A stretch of 64,000 bases of DNA from Acidovorax sp. GTDB lineage: Bacteria > Pseudomonadota > Gammaproteobacteria > Burkholderiales > Burkholderiaceae_C. Made by a program: the position numbers and the translations under genes. Positions 27,801 to 36,580 of the stretch are shown here, piece by piece. The stretch spans positions 1 to 64,000 of the forward strand of contig JAUXZO010000013.1 in the NCBI GenBank assembly GCA_030692685.1, given 5' to 3'. Numbering within the stretch: position 1 is the first letter of the stretch; every line of letters starts with the position of its first letter. The notes below the pieces were generated by a model, which was given only the letters and a program-made list of their open reading frames with translations, searched no databases and had not been told where the DNA came from.

Positions 27801-28724
27801 CTCGACGATGCCGACGCCGACACCCTGCTGCGCCATGCCGACCAGGCCATGTACGCCGCCAAACAGGCGGGCCGCAACCGTTTCCACCAGTTCGACGCCG
27901 CCCAGGAGCGCGCGCTGCAATTGCTGCGCGAACAGGGCCGCTACATCCGCGACGCGCTGGCCGACCGGCAGTTCATGCTGTACCTGCAGCCCAAGGTCGA
28001 CATGAAAAGCGGCACCGTGGTGGGCGCAGAAGCCCTGGCGCGTTGGCAGCACCCCGAACGGGGCATCGTGTCGCCCGGCGAATTTCTGCCGCTACTGGAA
28101 GGCACCGAACTCGAAATCGGCTTTGGCGAATGGGTGGTGGACGCGGCCTTGGTCATCCTGGAGCAACTGCAACACCGCGGCATGCCCATGCCGGTCAGCG
28201 TCAACATCGCGGCCCAACACCTGCAGCAACCCGGTTTTGCCGATTGGATGGCCCGGTGCCTGGCCCGCCACCCCAGCGTGGCCGCGCACATGGTGGAGAT
28301 CGAAATCACCGAAAGCGCCGCGCTGTACGACCTGGCCTCCGTGGCCGGCGCCCTGACCGATCTGCGCGCCCTGGGTGTCAGTGTCTCGCTGGACGACTTT
28401 GGTACCGGCTACTCGTCACTGACCTACCTGCGCCGCCTGCCCATGGACACGCTCAAGATCGACCAGAGTTTTGTGAACGGAATGATGGGCGATCCTGGCG
28501 ACCTGGCCATCGTGCAGGGTGTGATTGGCCTGGCCCGGTCGTTCGGCTACCGCGTGATCGCCGAGGGCGTGGAAACCGTGGAGCAAGGGCAGATGCTGCT
28601 GCAACTGGGGTGCACGCAGGCACAGGGGTACTGCATTGCACGGCCGATGCCCGTGGATGACTTTGTACTGTGGACGGAAAAGTGGCAGCCGCCGGTGGGT
28701 TGGCATCGGCAGCGGCCGGGGTGA
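24900..28724 (+). CDS. Membrane-anchored multi-PAS GGDEF-EAL c-di-GMP enzyme
   Basis: 1274 residues. The N-terminus (about 1-180) has five or six hydrophobic segments forming a putative sensory membrane domain. Five PAS/PAC units follow (about 195-325, 335-450, 460-570, 580-700 and 705-830), then GGDEF (about 835-995) and EAL (about 1010-1265). The cyclase motif GGDEF is intact in RLGGDEFVIL, and the phosphodiesterase domain keeps EALARW, IEITESA and DDFGTGYSSL. Both synthesis and hydrolysis of c-di-GMP are therefore possible. Several PAS units begin with nearly the same RISDGRYIDVNPA text, suggesting internal duplication. A monocistronic gene is likely. Confidence 0.93.
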   Translation: MGNNTLFAGTAVMLLLLVVAWLPPKESLYPSRNSQIILGLSGGVVSVAAFMALQWNAPELHVVAYPTATAFMALFFGIPAALLTGSIALAAVLLQDFTAVVPALSVLGAALIAGVGWGVAGERLPMPGWARVVGLSITLPLVVALAPLSLSAGEIGNIPWHHGAGVFMLGIGALLLGSKARSELTRNDIQQALAQQERHLRLALDSLGGGRWEWDVTRREFQCFGVFYETFGITAAHADTAADAPNLWQRWYALRHPMDAERNAAKLSRAMDGLEESYEAEFRVMDTRGQWRWVMSRGTVARRDGEGRPTALIGMDVDITAHREAENALRSSEAKYTTFYQTLPDPAGISRISDGRYIDVNPAFCEVLGLPREQVLGRTSTELKIWASEHERTRLVETFRRDGKVDRLPLMAQSQGVRIPGLMSARSVLIDGENCFVFVFHDMTEAQRTSDELRALNSLLQQAGRLARLGAWEDQRGKGLVYWSDVCFDIHGLAVGSALPTDYIDRLVAPAYREQLRDNFRLSILERREWSMEIEVQHADGRMVWVRAMGEPVIEHGRVTRVRGVMQDIDEAKRAEQRLRQSEDRFSRIFHLMPYPMGLSHRSDGRYVDINPAWVDMLGIPREEAIGRTAVEMGVFSAEDRVRLMEAVQNGGHLNSYEVTLNVRGGPPRTVLQSMRATDFDGKPCWLFSVHDITDRKRNEVQVREREELLSLTISAASLGLWDWNLQTGTVTGDSRWRDMRGLEPSDDPLAPTQWTSAIAPDDIDRITGELARHSAHPGTPFDATWKVNQPGDAVRWVRNLGKIVSTDSAGQPERMLGVAIDVTPQREQEVLLQRLALFDALTGLPNRVLLARKLQESMAQARTKNTLLGVAYLDLDGFKPVNDRLGHGAGDRLLVVVAGRLTRALRPLDTVARLGGDEFVILMPQLESIDDCERMLHRVMESISAPYTLDTERVVVTASIGYTMFPLDDADADTLLRHADQAMYAAKQAGRNRFHQFDAAQERALQLLREQGRYIRDALADRQFMLYLQPKVDMKSGTVVGAEALARWQHPERGIVSPGEFLPLLEGTELEIGFGEWVVDAALVILEQLQHRGMPMPVSVNIAAQHLQQPGFADWMARCLARHPSVAAHMVEIEITESAALYDLASVAGALTDLRALGVSVSLDDFGTGYSSLTYLRRLPMDTLKIDQSFVNGMMGDPGDLAIVQGVIGLARSFGYRVIAEGVETVEQGQMLLQLGCTQAQGYCIARPMPVDDFVLWTEKWQPPVGWHRQRPG

Positions 28725-28739
28725 TTTTTTCGAAAAATA

Positions 28740-28788
28740 AGGCTCTAGCGCTTATCCATTAAGCGTCAAAAGCTACTTATTTGATAGC
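28740..28788. repeat. AGCGCT-type dispersed repeat, reverse orientation
   Basis: GGCTCTAGCGCTTATCCATT followed by AAGCGTCAAAAGCTACTTAT and TTGATAGC is the reverse complement of the other copies; one core arm has decayed from AGCGCT to AGCGTC. It lies between the GGDEF-EAL gene and the small membrane-protein gene and leaves only a few bases before the ATG at 28791. Confidence 0.8.
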
Positions 28789-28790
28789 AA

Positions 28791-28985
28791 ATGAACCTGC
28801 TAAAAAAGCTTGGCCTCCCGTTTGCCGTCATTGGCTGCCTCGCCGGTTTCGGGTTGGCGGCAATCGTCCACTTCCTGTTCAGCGTTACAGGAACCATAGC
28901 GATCAAGGCTTTGCTGGTCGCCACAGGCACGCTGATAGGCATGTGGCTTGAATGGGGCCCGGGCGCGAAAAAAGGGCGGGATTAA
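28791..28985 (+). CDS. Small two-helix membrane protein, function unknown
   Basis: 64 residues with a Lys-rich start (MNLLKKLGLP) and two hydrophobic segments (about 9-30 and 36-53), ending in a charged GAKKGRD tail. No clear Shine-Dalgarno is visible because the dispersed repeat directly precedes the ATG, so the initiation region may come from the repeat. Composition is typical of a real small inner-membrane protein, but no family was recognised. Confidence 0.5.
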   Translation: MNLLKKLGLPFAVIGCLAGFGLAAIVHFLFSVTGTIAIKALLVATGTLIGMWLEWGPGAKKGRD

Positions 28986-29004
28986 TCGCGCCGCATCCCA
29001 GCTT

Positions 29005-29061
29005 CAACCCACCAAATCCTTGACCTGCTGCAACGCAGCCCGGTACCCCATCTTCGTCAGA
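29005..29061 (-). pseudogene. 57-bp relic of the prpE 3' end
   Basis: This stretch aligns without gaps to 31981-32037, the 3' end of prpE, with 50 of 57 bases identical by hand count, including 21 consecutive identical bases. On the minus strand it still encodes AALQQVKDLVG followed by a conserved TGA, the same C-terminus as PrpE. No further PrpE sequence is present upstream. It is a remnant of a duplication, recombination or deletion, not a functional gene. Confidence 0.8.
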
Positions 29062-29085
29062 CATGCCTGCCTGAGGTAGCGCCAC

Positions 29086-29418
29086 TCATTGCAGTCTCGC
29101 CGTACGGGGAGCTCTGGCGGGCGAGGTGCGCTTGAGCTTGCGAAACACCGTGCGAACGGCACGCGCCAGCGCGTCGTCCAGGGCCGTACGCCAGTCCTTG
29201 GCGACTGACGAAACCACCACCAGCCCGCGTCCTTCAGTTTTCAGCTCGAGCTGGCATCGCTTGTCACGCCCACCCCGCGGGCCGTTGAGGTCCGACAACT
29301 GAACCTCGGCGCGCGGCACTTGCCAGCCCAGACGCCGAAACACAAACCGCACCCTGCGCTCGACTTGGTCACGCATGTTCGGACCTTCGGGATCGCGTGT
29401 TCGGAAAAGCACTTGCAT
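29086..29418 (-). CDS. HPF/RaiA-like ribosome-associated protein
   Basis: 110 residues. The pattern MQVLFRTRDPEG, then VRFVFRRLGW and VSSVAKDWRTALDDALARAVRTVFRKLKR resembles the short sigma-54 modulation/S30EA fold of hibernation factors: basic, beta-alpha-beta-beta-beta-alpha. Likely binds ribosomes or RNA under stress. It is more diverged than the main HPF encoded next to rpoN in betaproteobacteria, so a paralogue with a specialised role is likely. Confidence 0.7.
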   Translation of the reverse strand: MQVLFRTRDPEGPNMRDQVERRVRFVFRRLGWQVPRAEVQLSDLNGPRGGRDKRCQLELKTEGRGLVVVSSVAKDWRTALDDALARAVRTVFRKLKRTSPARAPRTARLQ

Positions 29419-29624
29419 TGCATGTCTCCTGGTTGAACGAAGCCCAAGGCTAGCCGCGTGGCCGCGCGGGAACCAGCAGGTTTTTCAGAAGCCCGACATC
29501 GCCACAGGCTGCAGATGGCAAGCATCGGTTTTTTCTACGCGACGTTGCGGCTTAACCCTGTTTTTTGAACGCCCACAAGCGCCTAGATTGGTGGTCTGAA
29601 ACACAACCGATGAAGGAATTGCTC

Positions 29625-29807
29625 ATGCGAACCCGCTCCACACTCGCCGCCCAGATACTCGACAGGCTGTGTCTCATCCTTGCCGAAATCAAGGGCTTTC
29701 TAGGTGCCCCGGCCCGATCAGCCCGGCAACCAGTGCCCATCCCCATCCAGTCAGGGCGCCGCCTGAGGCCCGGGCACCCGCCTGGCCGCTACCGCCGCTA
29801 CGACTAG
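29625..29807 (+). CDS. Small basic hypothetical protein
   Basis: 60 residues starting MRTRSTLAAQILDRL, with AAGGA 7 nt upstream of the ATG at 29625. A short amphipathic or hydrophobic helix (LCLILAEIKGFLG) is followed by an Arg/Pro-rich tail ending GRYRRYD. It lies between the HPF-like and TerB-like genes. No family recognised; coding potential is uncertain. Confidence 0.35.
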   Translation: MRTRSTLAAQILDRLCLILAEIKGFLGAPARSARQPVPIPIQSGRRLRPGHPPGRYRRYD

Positions 29808-29857
29808 ACCGCAAACACAGCGATCCAGGTTATTCAGACTTTTCACAGGAGCATGCG

Positions 29858-30259
29858 ATGCGCAACTACCCACCCGACAGTCCGGAAGCCGCCGCCCGCA
29901 TCGTGGCGCTGGTCCTTGTCTCGGACGGCAATGTCTGCCGCTCGGAAATCGACGCGCTGATGCAACTGAATATTGAGCAGGCCCTGGGGCTCGCACCGGG
30001 TGCGTTTGCGGGCGTGATCAGAGACCTCTGCGAGGACCTGCTGATGGGCGCCCACGGCAACCGTTCCCTGACGGCCCATCTGGATGATTCCATGCTGACA
30101 TCCTTCATGGGTTTCATCGGCGAGCAGGGCTTGCGCGAAAAAGTCTTGAGCCTGGCAGGTGCTGCGGCACGGGCCGACCACCATCTGGCGGAGGCTGAAG
30201 CCCGTGTGATGCAGATCGCATGGCGCCGCTGGTCGCCAGAACATGCGCCTGCGCTTTGA
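29858..30259 (+). CDS. TerB-like acidic helical protein
   Basis: 133 residues. The start at 29858 is supported by AGGAG 6 nt upstream. The helical pattern with Asp/Glu positions (VSDGNVCRSEIDAL and AARADHHLAEAEARVM) resembles the DjlA/TerB metal-binding fold: two related helix bundles, each with D-x-x-x-x-x-x-E. A tellurite or general stress role is possible, but assignment rests on weak similarity. Confidence 0.55.
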   Translation: MRNYPPDSPEAAARIVALVLVSDGNVCRSEIDALMQLNIEQALGLAPGAFAGVIRDLCEDLLMGAHGNRSLTAHLDDSMLTSFMGFIGEQGLREKVLSLAGAAARADHHLAEAEARVMQIAWRRWSPEHAPAL

Positions 30260-30344
30260 TGCTGCCGCGCCAGGCGGGCCTGTGCATCAGTCCCCGCCCC
30301 TTCCGTGGCGCACAGCCTCCGGGCCGCACGCCCTCCAAACACAA

Positions 30345-31229
30345 TCAGGCCTGACCGCTGGCCGCAATGATCTGCTTGACCAAAGGGTGGTGCAATCCCC
30401 GGCGTGAACGGATCGCGTGGATCTCTTCACGCACCTCTTCGCACACCCCCAGCAGCCGCAAGCCGCGCATTTGGCCCACATCGCCAGCACCGAGCTGGCT
30501 GACCGGAAAGACGCCCATGCCGCGAGCGGCAAACACCGCGAGCAATGCGCTGTCTTCAAACTCACCGACGATCCGCGGTCGGATGCCCTTGGTGTCAAAC
30601 CAGTGGTCGAGCGCGATGCGCAGCGCAGAATGCCCGGTAGGCAATAGCACCGGAAGATTGTTGAGAGACTGGGGAAACCCCTCGCGCTGCGACTTGCCCA
30701 CGAGCTTGGCCGGCCCATACCAGTGCACGCCCGAATCCACCACCCGCTCACTGGTCAGCCTTAGATTCGGGTTGCGTGGTGCCGGCTGCCCGGCCAGCAC
30801 GATGTCGAGCTGGTGCAAGGCCAATTCGGCCAGGAGCTGCTCGACCTCACCCTCGTGGCACACCAGTCGCAGATCAGGTGTTTCAAGCACAGGCGCCAGC
30901 AGCGCGTGCGCCGCCAGCTTGGATATGCCGTCTGACAGACCCACCGACAGCTGCACGACCCGGCCGGTTGCCGCCTCGCGCACTTCGTCGGGGATGGACT
31001 GGCCGAGCGTGAAGATTTCTTCGGCACGTGCAAATGCGGCTCGCCCTGCGGGTGTGGGCGCAACCCCCCTCCCGGCGGGCTTTAGCAGCTGGTGGCCCAG
31101 CTGTTTTTCCAAATCCCGCACTTGGGCACTGATGGTCTGCACCGCCATATCCAGGCGTTCGGCAGCCCGTGCAAAGCCACCCTCCTTGATGACGACCCAG
31201 AAGTAGTACAGGTGGCGGTAGTTCAGCAT
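30345..31229 (-). CDS. LysR-family regulator, NhaR-like
   Basis: 294 residues from the ATG at 31229 (MLNYRHLYYFWVV), which matches the NhaR N-terminus better than the longer frame. The HTH covers about residues 5-60 (GFARAAERLDMAVQTISAQVRDLEKQLG), with a LysR substrate-binding domain after about residue 85. NhaR activates Na+/H+ antiporter and other envelope-stress genes in response to sodium. It diverges from a small membrane-protein gene at 31357, which is the likely target. Confidence 0.88.
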   Translation of the reverse strand: MLNYRHLYYFWVVIKEGGFARAAERLDMAVQTISAQVRDLEKQLGHQLLKPAGRGVAPTPAGRAAFARAEEIFTLGQSIPDEVREAATGRVVQLSVGLSDGISKLAAHALLAPVLETPDLRLVCHEGEVEQLLAELALHQLDIVLAGQPAPRNPNLRLTSERVVDSGVHWYGPAKLVGKSQREGFPQSLNNLPVLLPTGHSALRIALDHWFDTKGIRPRIVGEFEDSALLAVFAARGMGVFPVSQLGAGDVGQMRGLRLLGVCEEVREEIHAIRSRRGLHHPLVKQIIAASGQA

Positions 31230-31356
31230 GGATGAAGCGCTTCGGGAAAACCGCATCTTAGTTGCGGGCTGGCATGGTTTATTGCCCGGCAATCCCTCGC
31301 CAGACTACGGGTTCTCACATTGCTTTTGATTCACAGGAAAGAAAAAGGAACCCTAA

Positions 31357-31755
31357 ATGCTCTACATCGCCAACTGGACCCTCGTTACGTTTTTGCTCGC
31401 GCTGTGGTCATTTGCAGCTTGGGCCCTTCATGGGGTAGTGGTCTGGGCAGTGACCAAAGCCCCATCGCTCACGGGGCCGTCGGCAGATCTTTCATCTGTT
31501 CCCGTGCCTGCCTGGCTGATGCAGTTCTTACCGATCGAGGCCATGCAGGCGCTGATCGTGGGCCTGACCGAAACATGGACCATGCTGGCCGGATTTCTGC
31601 AGGCAGCGCCCTCGGTCGCCACTGGCGTTACCGTCGTGACGTGGGCGGTGTGGGGGCTGGGCAGTGCAGTGCTGCTGGCTGTGGGCGTGGGCATCCACAT
31701 TTGCGTGTCGCTGTGGGGGCGGCGCCGCGTAGGCACAGCAAAGTTCTCGGCCTAG
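31357..31755 (+). CDS. Small membrane protein divergent from the NhaR-like regulator
   Basis: 132 residues with two hydrophobic regions (about 8-30 and 85-115) and a Trp-rich N-terminus (MLYIANWTLVTFLLALWSF). AAAAGGAA precedes the ATG. No family was recognised. The divergent NhaR-like gene suggests control by sodium or pH. The TAG stop (31753-31755) is inside the terminal repeat of the adjacent MITE-like element, so the original C-terminus may have been longer. Confidence 0.75.
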   Translation: MLYIANWTLVTFLLALWSFAAWALHGVVVWAVTKAPSLTGPSADLSSVPVPAWLMQFLPIEAMQALIVGLTETWTMLAGFLQAAPSVATGVTVVTWAVWGLGSAVLLAVGVGIHICVSLWGRRRVGTAKFSA

Positions 31756-31922
31756 GAGCCTGTCGGCCTTGGAGCGTCGATAGCGAAAATGGACCCCAGC
31801 GAGGACAGTTTCCGCCGGATTTGCAGCCCCATAGCCCCGCTATGGGGCAAAAAGACGGTGAAAAATGGACCGCTGCGGTCCATTTGCAGCCGACGATTTC
31901 CAAGTCCGACAGGCTCCTAGGC
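31750..31922. mobile_element. 173-bp MITE-like inverted-repeat element
   Basis: A perfect 17-bp terminal inverted repeat, GCCTAGGAGCCTGTCGG, lies at 31750-31766 and 31906-31922; weaker matching continues inwards for about 12 bases. Internally there is a perfect hairpin GCCCCATAGC/GCTATGGGGC and a second AAATGGACCG/CGGTCCATTT. No open reading frame of note is inside. Structure and size fit a non-autonomous transposable element or a stable RNA-forming repeat. No clear target duplication is visible. Confidence 0.75.
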
Positions 31923-31979
31923 AGCCAGGAACGCAGCCTGGGCGCCTGAACGCCCGGCAACATGGGCGCGCTCGGACGT

Positions 31980-33881
<1,902 letters not shown>

Positions 33882-33994
33882 GGTGGGTGTCTCCTCTGCA
33901 TCTGTCTCGCCCTGCCAGGACAGCAGGTTTTGAATTCATAATTATTCATAACGGTCTTGCGGGAAGCTGACGCGGGCACGTCAAAAACACGGGT

Positions 33995-34030
33995 CCTTGC
34001 AGCCTTGCAGACTTGTCTGCGGCTGCAGGG
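33995..34030. promoter_or_regulatory. Perfect long hairpin in the prpE-chrB intergenic region
   Basis: TGCAGCC (33998-34004) pairs with GGCTGCA (34021-34027), and GCAGAC (34007-34012) pairs with GTCTGC (34015-34020) around a TT loop, with only a TT bulge between the arms; two outer C-G pairs extend the stem. No T-run follows on either strand, so it is not a standard terminator. A protein-binding inverted repeat or a leader structure is possible. Confidence 0.55.
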
Positions 34031-34153
34031 ACGCACTACTTGCCGCTGGTCTCATTCCTCCAGTCTCGTCCCAAGTGCTTTTTGCGCACCTCCAAGCCTT
34101 GTAAGCGGTTGTGGCCCCGGCATGCAAGGATTCTTTCGTTGAGTCATGATTTA

Positions 34154-34167
34154 GAAATATATATTTC
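34154..34167. promoter_or_regulatory. AT-rich perfect palindrome upstream of chrB
   Basis: GAAATATATATTTC is a perfect 14-bp palindrome 26 bp before the chrB ATG. ChrB proteins sense chromate and regulate their own operon, so this is a reasonable candidate operator or part of the promoter. The role is inferred from position only. Confidence 0.45.
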
Positions 34168-34192
34168 ATAATTCAACGCATATACTTCTACC

Positions 34193-35161
34193 ATGTGGTC
34201 CACACTCATCCTGACTCTGCCCACCCAGCCCAACGCCGTGCGGTTGCGCATCTGGCGCAATCTCAAGGCGTTGGGGTGTGCTGCCCTGCGCGATGGGGCT
34301 TACCTGCTGCCCGATGAACACGCTGGCTTGCTGGCCCCTATCGCGGCCGAGGTGCGAGAACACGGGGGGACGGCGATGTTGCTGACCATGACCGCCACTG
34401 ACGATGCGCAGCGCCTGGAAATTGAAGCGCTGTTTGACCGCACCGAAGCCTTCACGCAGTGGCGCAATACGGCCACCACCTTGCAGACCGAACTGCCCAG
34501 CATCACAGAAACTGAAGCGCGCCGCCGCATGCGCGGCGTTGTCGACGCCCTGCATGGGCTGCACCGCATTGACTACTACCCTAGCGGGCCGGCCACACAG
34601 GCCGATTCGGATCTGGTCCGCTTGCGGCAGGCGCTGGACGCGACCTTCTCCCCCGGAGAGCCCGCCCCTCTCCCTGCCCATGGCATTTCGCGCCTGGACA
34701 CGCCCCTTTTCCAGAACCAGCGCTGGGCCACCCGCGCCCGCCCGTGGGTAGACCGACTGGCGTGTGCGTGGTTGATTCGCCGCTTCATCGACCCGGGCGC
34801 GCGTTTTGTCTGGCTGGCCGATCCGGCAACGCCGTCTGCGGATGTGATTGGCTTTGACTTTGACGGCGCGCGGTTCACCCATGTGGGCGCCCTGGTGACC
34901 TTCGAAGTGCTGATCGCCAGCTTCGGGCTGCAAGCAGATCTGCGGCTTCAACACCTTGCCCGCGCCGTGCACTTTCTGGACGCGGGTGGCATGCCCGTGC
35001 CCGAGGCGGCTGGTCTGGAGGCCGTGCTGGCCGGTCTGCGCGAAATGCATGCCGACGACGACGCCCTTACCCAGGCCGCCGCGCAGGTGTTCGACGCCTT
35101 GTACGCCGTGCCGCGCGCCCTCCAGTCCCCCCAGATTCCGCTGTCCAGCACTGCACCATGA
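34193..35161 (+). CDS. chrB: Chromate resistance regulator/protein ChrB
   Basis: 322 residues. The N-terminal half (LRIWRNLKALGCAALRDGAYLLP) and C-terminal half (PWVDRLACAWLIRRFIDPGARFVWL) are the two conserved ChrB domains. In characterised systems ChrB senses chromate and controls chrA expression. Its stop overlaps the chrA start (ATGA). The region upstream is unusually AT-rich compared with its neighbours, which may reflect acquisition of the operon. Confidence 0.93.
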   Translation: MWSTLILTLPTQPNAVRLRIWRNLKALGCAALRDGAYLLPDEHAGLLAPIAAEVREHGGTAMLLTMTATDDAQRLEIEALFDRTEAFTQWRNTATTLQTELPSITETEARRRMRGVVDALHGLHRIDYYPSGPATQADSDLVRLRQALDATFSPGEPAPLPAHGISRLDTPLFQNQRWATRARPWVDRLACAWLIRRFIDPGARFVWLADPATPSADVIGFDFDGARFTHVGALVTFEVLIASFGLQADLRLQHLARAVHFLDAGGMPVPEAAGLEAVLAGLREMHADDDALTQAAAQVFDALYAVPRALQSPQIPLSSTAP

Positions 35162-36540
35162 CGACCTCCGACACTTCTTTGCCCGCCACCCACGCCCCCG
35201 CCGAGGGCCGCCCTGCCCCCGTCTCTTTGGGCGAGGCCTTCCTGTTCTGGCTCAAGCTCGGCTTTATCAGCTTTGGCGGGCCTGCGGGTCAGATTGCGAT
35301 CATGCATGCCGAGCTGGTGGAGCGCCGCCGCTGGATCAGTGAAAAGCGATTTCTGCACGCCCTCAACTACTGCATGATGCTGCCCGGCCCCGAGGCGCAG
35401 CAACTGGCCACCTACATCGGCTGGCTCATGCACCGCACCTGGGGCGGCATCGTGGCCGGGGCGCTGTTTGTGCTGCCGTCGCTGTTCATCCTGATTGCGC
35501 TGTCGTGGGTGTACCTGCGGTTTGGCGATGTGCCGGTGGTGGCGGGCATCTTCTACGGCATCAAGCCCGCCGTGACGGCGCTTGTGCTGCACGCTGCGCA
35601 CCGCATTGGCACACGCGCGCTGAAAAACGGCTGGATGTGGGGCATTGCTGCGGCGTCGTTTGTGGCCATCTTTGCGCTCAACACGCCTTTCCCGGCCATC
35701 GTGCTGGCCGCTGGGCTCATTGGCTACTTTGGCTCGCGTCGCTGGCCCAGCGTGTTCGCCCTGGGCGGCGGCCATGCCAACGGGCACGAGGGTTACGGCC
35801 CGGCGCTGATCGACGACGACACCCCCACGCCCGCCCACGCGCGCTTTTCACGCAGCCATCTGGTCAAGGTGCTGGCGGCAGGGCTGGCGCTGTGGCTGGC
35901 GGCCATGGCTGTGTTGGTAGCCACGCAGGGCTGGCAGGGCACGCTCACGCAGATGGGCTGGTTCTTTACCAAGGCGGCACTAGTCACCTTCGGCGGCGCT
36001 TACGCCGTGCTGCCCTATGTTTACCAAGGCGCGGTGGAGCAATACCAGTGGCTCAGCGGCCCCCAGATGATCGACGGCCTGGCTCTGGGCGAGACCACGC
36101 CCGGCCCGCTGATCATGGTCGTGGCTTTTGTGGGTTTTGTCGGCGGCTGGCTGCAGCAGGTGTGGGGGCCGGACGCGCTGTTCGCTGGCGCCGCGGCCGC
36201 CGCCACCGTCGTGACGTTTGTGACGTTTCTGCCCTCCTTCATCTTCATCCTGGCGGGCGGCCCGGCGGTAGAGGCCACGCACGGCAAGCTCGGGTTTACC
36301 GCGCCGCTGTCGGCCATCACCGCCGCCGTGGTGGGCGTAATCCTGAACCTGGCGCTGTTTTTTGCCTACCACCTGCTGTGGCCACAGGGCTTTGGTGGGG
36401 CGTTTGATGCCGTGTCGGCCGTCATCGCCGCCCTGGCGCTGGTGGCGCTGTTTCGCTTCAAGGTAGGCGTGTTGACCTTGCTGGGCGGGTGCGCCGCCAT
36501 CGGGTTGGCAGTGACTTTTCTCAAGCCGTGGATTTTCTAA
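35158..36540 (+). CDS. chrA: Chromate efflux transporter ChrA
   Basis: 460 residues, the long-chain bidomain form of the CHR superfamily. Both homologous halves carry typical motifs: FISFGGPAGQIAIMH with MLPGPEAQQLATYIG in the first, and VTFGGAYAVLPYVYQ with GLALGETTPGPLIMV in the second. About ten membrane helices are expected. It exports chromate across the inner membrane. Co-translated with chrB and followed 40 bp later by a superoxide dismutase-rhodanese fusion gene. Confidence 0.94.
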   Translation: MTTSDTSLPATHAPAEGRPAPVSLGEAFLFWLKLGFISFGGPAGQIAIMHAELVERRRWISEKRFLHALNYCMMLPGPEAQQLATYIGWLMHRTWGGIVAGALFVLPSLFILIALSWVYLRFGDVPVVAGIFYGIKPAVTALVLHAAHRIGTRALKNGWMWGIAAASFVAIFALNTPFPAIVLAAGLIGYFGSRRWPSVFALGGGHANGHEGYGPALIDDDTPTPAHARFSRSHLVKVLAAGLALWLAAMAVLVATQGWQGTLTQMGWFFTKAALVTFGGAYAVLPYVYQGAVEQYQWLSGPQMIDGLALGETTPGPLIMVVAFVGFVGGWLQQVWGPDALFAGAAAAATVVTFVTFLPSFIFILAGGPAVEATHGKLGFTAPLSAITAAVVGVILNLALFFAYHLLWPQGFGGAFDAVSAVIAALALVALFRFKVGVLTLLGGCAAIGLAVTFLKPWIF

Positions 36541-36580
36541 ACACCCCGTTCACGCACTTCACACCTCCCCAGGAGCCGCA

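Larger units (their letters stand above)
33882..34192. other. 311-bp divergent intergenic region between prpE and chrB
   Basis: No gene is visible. The prpE-proximal part is AT-rich, with TTCATAA repeated at about 33935-33950. A strong hairpin lies at 33995-34030. The chrB-proximal part is AT-rich with a perfect palindrome at 34154-34167 and probably holds the chrB promoter. These are listed separately. Confidence 0.8.

Noticed and set aside
28721..28738. TTTTTTCGAAAAA as a terminator after the GGDEF-EAL gene
   Set aside because: The AT-rich palindrome has no stable GC stem and runs directly into the dispersed repeat.
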